From the NCBI GenBank assembly GCA_029882975.1, contig JAOUJW010000005.1, positions 124,001 to 188,000 of the forward strand: a stretch of 64,000 nucleotides of DNA, given 5' to 3'. How positions within the stretch are numbered: the stretch's first letter is position 1; each line of letters starts with the position of its first letter. Below the pieces are notes generated by a model that had not been told where the DNA came from, did not search any database, and saw only the letters and a list, made by a program, of their open reading frames with translations. Both the position numbers and the translations under genes were made by a program. Below, one piece after another: positions 63,132 to 64,000 of the stretch. Origin of the DNA: Gammaproteobacteria bacterium. Lineage in GTDB: Bacteria; Pseudomonadota; Gammaproteobacteria; SZUA-152.

Positions 63132-63836
63132 GTGAGCAGCGCTTTTGAGACCATTTCCACTGCTGCCAGGATTTATACCCTGCTGAAGCCAATTACCGGA
63201 AAAGAATTGTCTATAAAAGCCCATACGGTTGCAGGACAGACAGTCGCATTTAATGCGTTGATTTTTGAAGTCGCCTACCAAAAGCAACGTCTGGTGATTC
63301 TAAAAAAATCTCCTACCAATACAGATGCCGGCGTACCGGAAATTTCCTCCGATATGAGCTTTGACATTGTTACCGAATATAACGGTGCAGAAATCCGTTT
63401 TACCACTCAAATGGCAGAACAAAATGAAGAGGACATACAGCTTCTGTTTCCAGAGTCTGTTCAGTATTTACAAAGACGCATGGCGCATCGAGAACATGTC
63501 AGCTACTCTCAAAATATTATTTTAACGCTTCCATACAAGGAAGAAACCGTCACCGCTACGGTTCGTGATATATCGGCAGGGGGTTTACGCCTATTCATTG
63601 ACAAGCCCAAAGTGGAATTACATTTTAAAGATGTAGTAGAAGATTGCACTTTGACACTCAGCAGTGACCTGCAGTTGTCCTGCACCTTAGAAGTGCGACA
63701 TGCACATCGTGGTAAAAATAATCAGCTAACACTTGGCGTTCGCTTTTTGAATCTGGATAAAACCGGGAAACGGATACTGGCACGTTTCATTATGGATTTG
63801 GAACGTCATCGCTTGAAAAATAAACGCAATTCCTAG
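63132..63836 (+). CDS. PilZ-domain flagellar brake protein (YcgR-like)
   Basis: 234 residues, GTG start with AGGG about 8 bases before. N-terminal YcgR-type beta domain (about 20-110) and PilZ domain with the c-di-GMP signature RRMAHR (115-120) and DISAGG (146-151). It should slow or bias the motor when c-di-GMP is high. Last of the flgA-flgM-flgN string, 19 bases after flgN. Confidence 0.88.
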   Translation: MSSAFETISTAARIYTLLKPITGKELSIKAHTVAGQTVAFNALIFEVAYQKQRLVILKKSPTNTDAGVPEISSDMSFDIVTEYNGAEIRFTTQMAEQNEEDIQLLFPESVQYLQRRMAHREHVSYSQNIILTLPYKEETVTATVRDISAGGLRLFIDKPKVELHFKDVVEDCTLTLSSDLQLSCTLEVRHAHRGKNNQLTLGVRFLNLDKTGKRILARFIMDLERHRLKNKRNS

Positions 63837-63858
63837 CTTCTCCATTAATATTGGTTTT

Positions 63859-64000
63859 CTAAGCAATTAAGCTTTGTTCTAGTGCCTGCATTAGTGGCGC
63901 ATCGACCTGGTTCTGCAAATACCGCCAAAGCCGGGTCACATCCTCCGGACGATCCACGTCCCAACATTCCGTTAAGCGTTGCCAATGCCATCCCAGTTGT
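63859..64000 (-). CDS. TIGR04282-type glycosyltransferase, C-terminal end
   Basis: Only the last 46 residues, ending at TAG 63859, are in the window. The phrase CWDVDRPEDVTRLWRYL is the hallmark C terminus of the TIGR04282 (CofC/DUF2064-like) nucleotidyl/glycosyl transferases. The rest lies beyond the right edge. Convergent with the PilZ gene. Confidence 0.7.
   Translation of the reverse strand, partial: QLGWHWQRLTECWDVDRPEDVTRLWRYLQNQVDAPLMQALEQSLIA

Overview
The window is chromosomal DNA of a motile Gammaproteobacterium. The evidence is the gammaproteobacterial order uvrC-pgsA-tRNA-Gly-tRNA-Cys-tRNA-Leu, a complete polar-type flgBCDEFGHIJKL operon with a sigma-54 promoter, flgA/flgM/flgN/cheV/cheR around it, and an IscU scaffold. 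Triheme c7-type cytochromes, a copper oxidase region and a sortase-type two-component pair suggest an aquatic or sediment organism. I do not assign an order. No prophage, insertion sequence or CRISPR array is visible.

Layout. 0-5.7 kb: truncated UbiB-family gene, a helical protein and a patatin (all minus), an LTxxQ periplasmic protein, an unknown lipoprotein pair, and a ketosynthase-fold protein that has lost its catalytic residues. 5.7-11.7 kb: a 40-residue membrane peptide divergent from a PdsR/PdsS-like pair (normally tied to a dedicated sortase, absent here), a TonB-dependent receptor and a cyclic-nucleotide-binding protein. 11.8-19.8 kb: unknown envelope proteins, a DUF6351 hydrolase and a response regulator plus histidine kinase, the kinase lacking its phospho-acceptor histidine. 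19.9-26.8 kb: a six-gene MoxR/DUF58/VWA/BatD operon. 27.2-29.1 kb: two triheme cytochromes coupled to a helical periplasmic protein. 29.4-33.6 kb: hemerythrin, a small protein, and a phosphonate-binding-type lipoprotein joined to a hybrid kinase.

33.6-38.7 kb: uracil-DNA glycosylase-uvrC-pgsA-three tRNAs (minus), followed downstream of tRNA-Leu by three near-identical 171-bp repeats, each ending in a copy of the tRNA 3' end and predicted to fold into four hairpins. This resembles the E. coli tyrT/rtT arrangement and is the most unusual structure here. A lone iscU follows, with a strong promoter overlapped by an IscR-like box.

38.8-64 kb: a lipoprotein, then flgL to flgB on the minus strand. 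A block of about 9 kb (methyltransferase, SLC13 permease, copper genes copB/copA/copR/copS, TPR lipoprotein) separates flgB from cheR-cheV, which usually lie next to it. copS is split by a one-base deletion. flgA, flgM, flgN and a PilZ brake-type protein follow on the plus strand, with candidate sigma-54 and sigma-28 promoters giving the usual flagellar hierarchy. The last gene is the C-terminal end of a TIGR04282-type glycosyltransferase.
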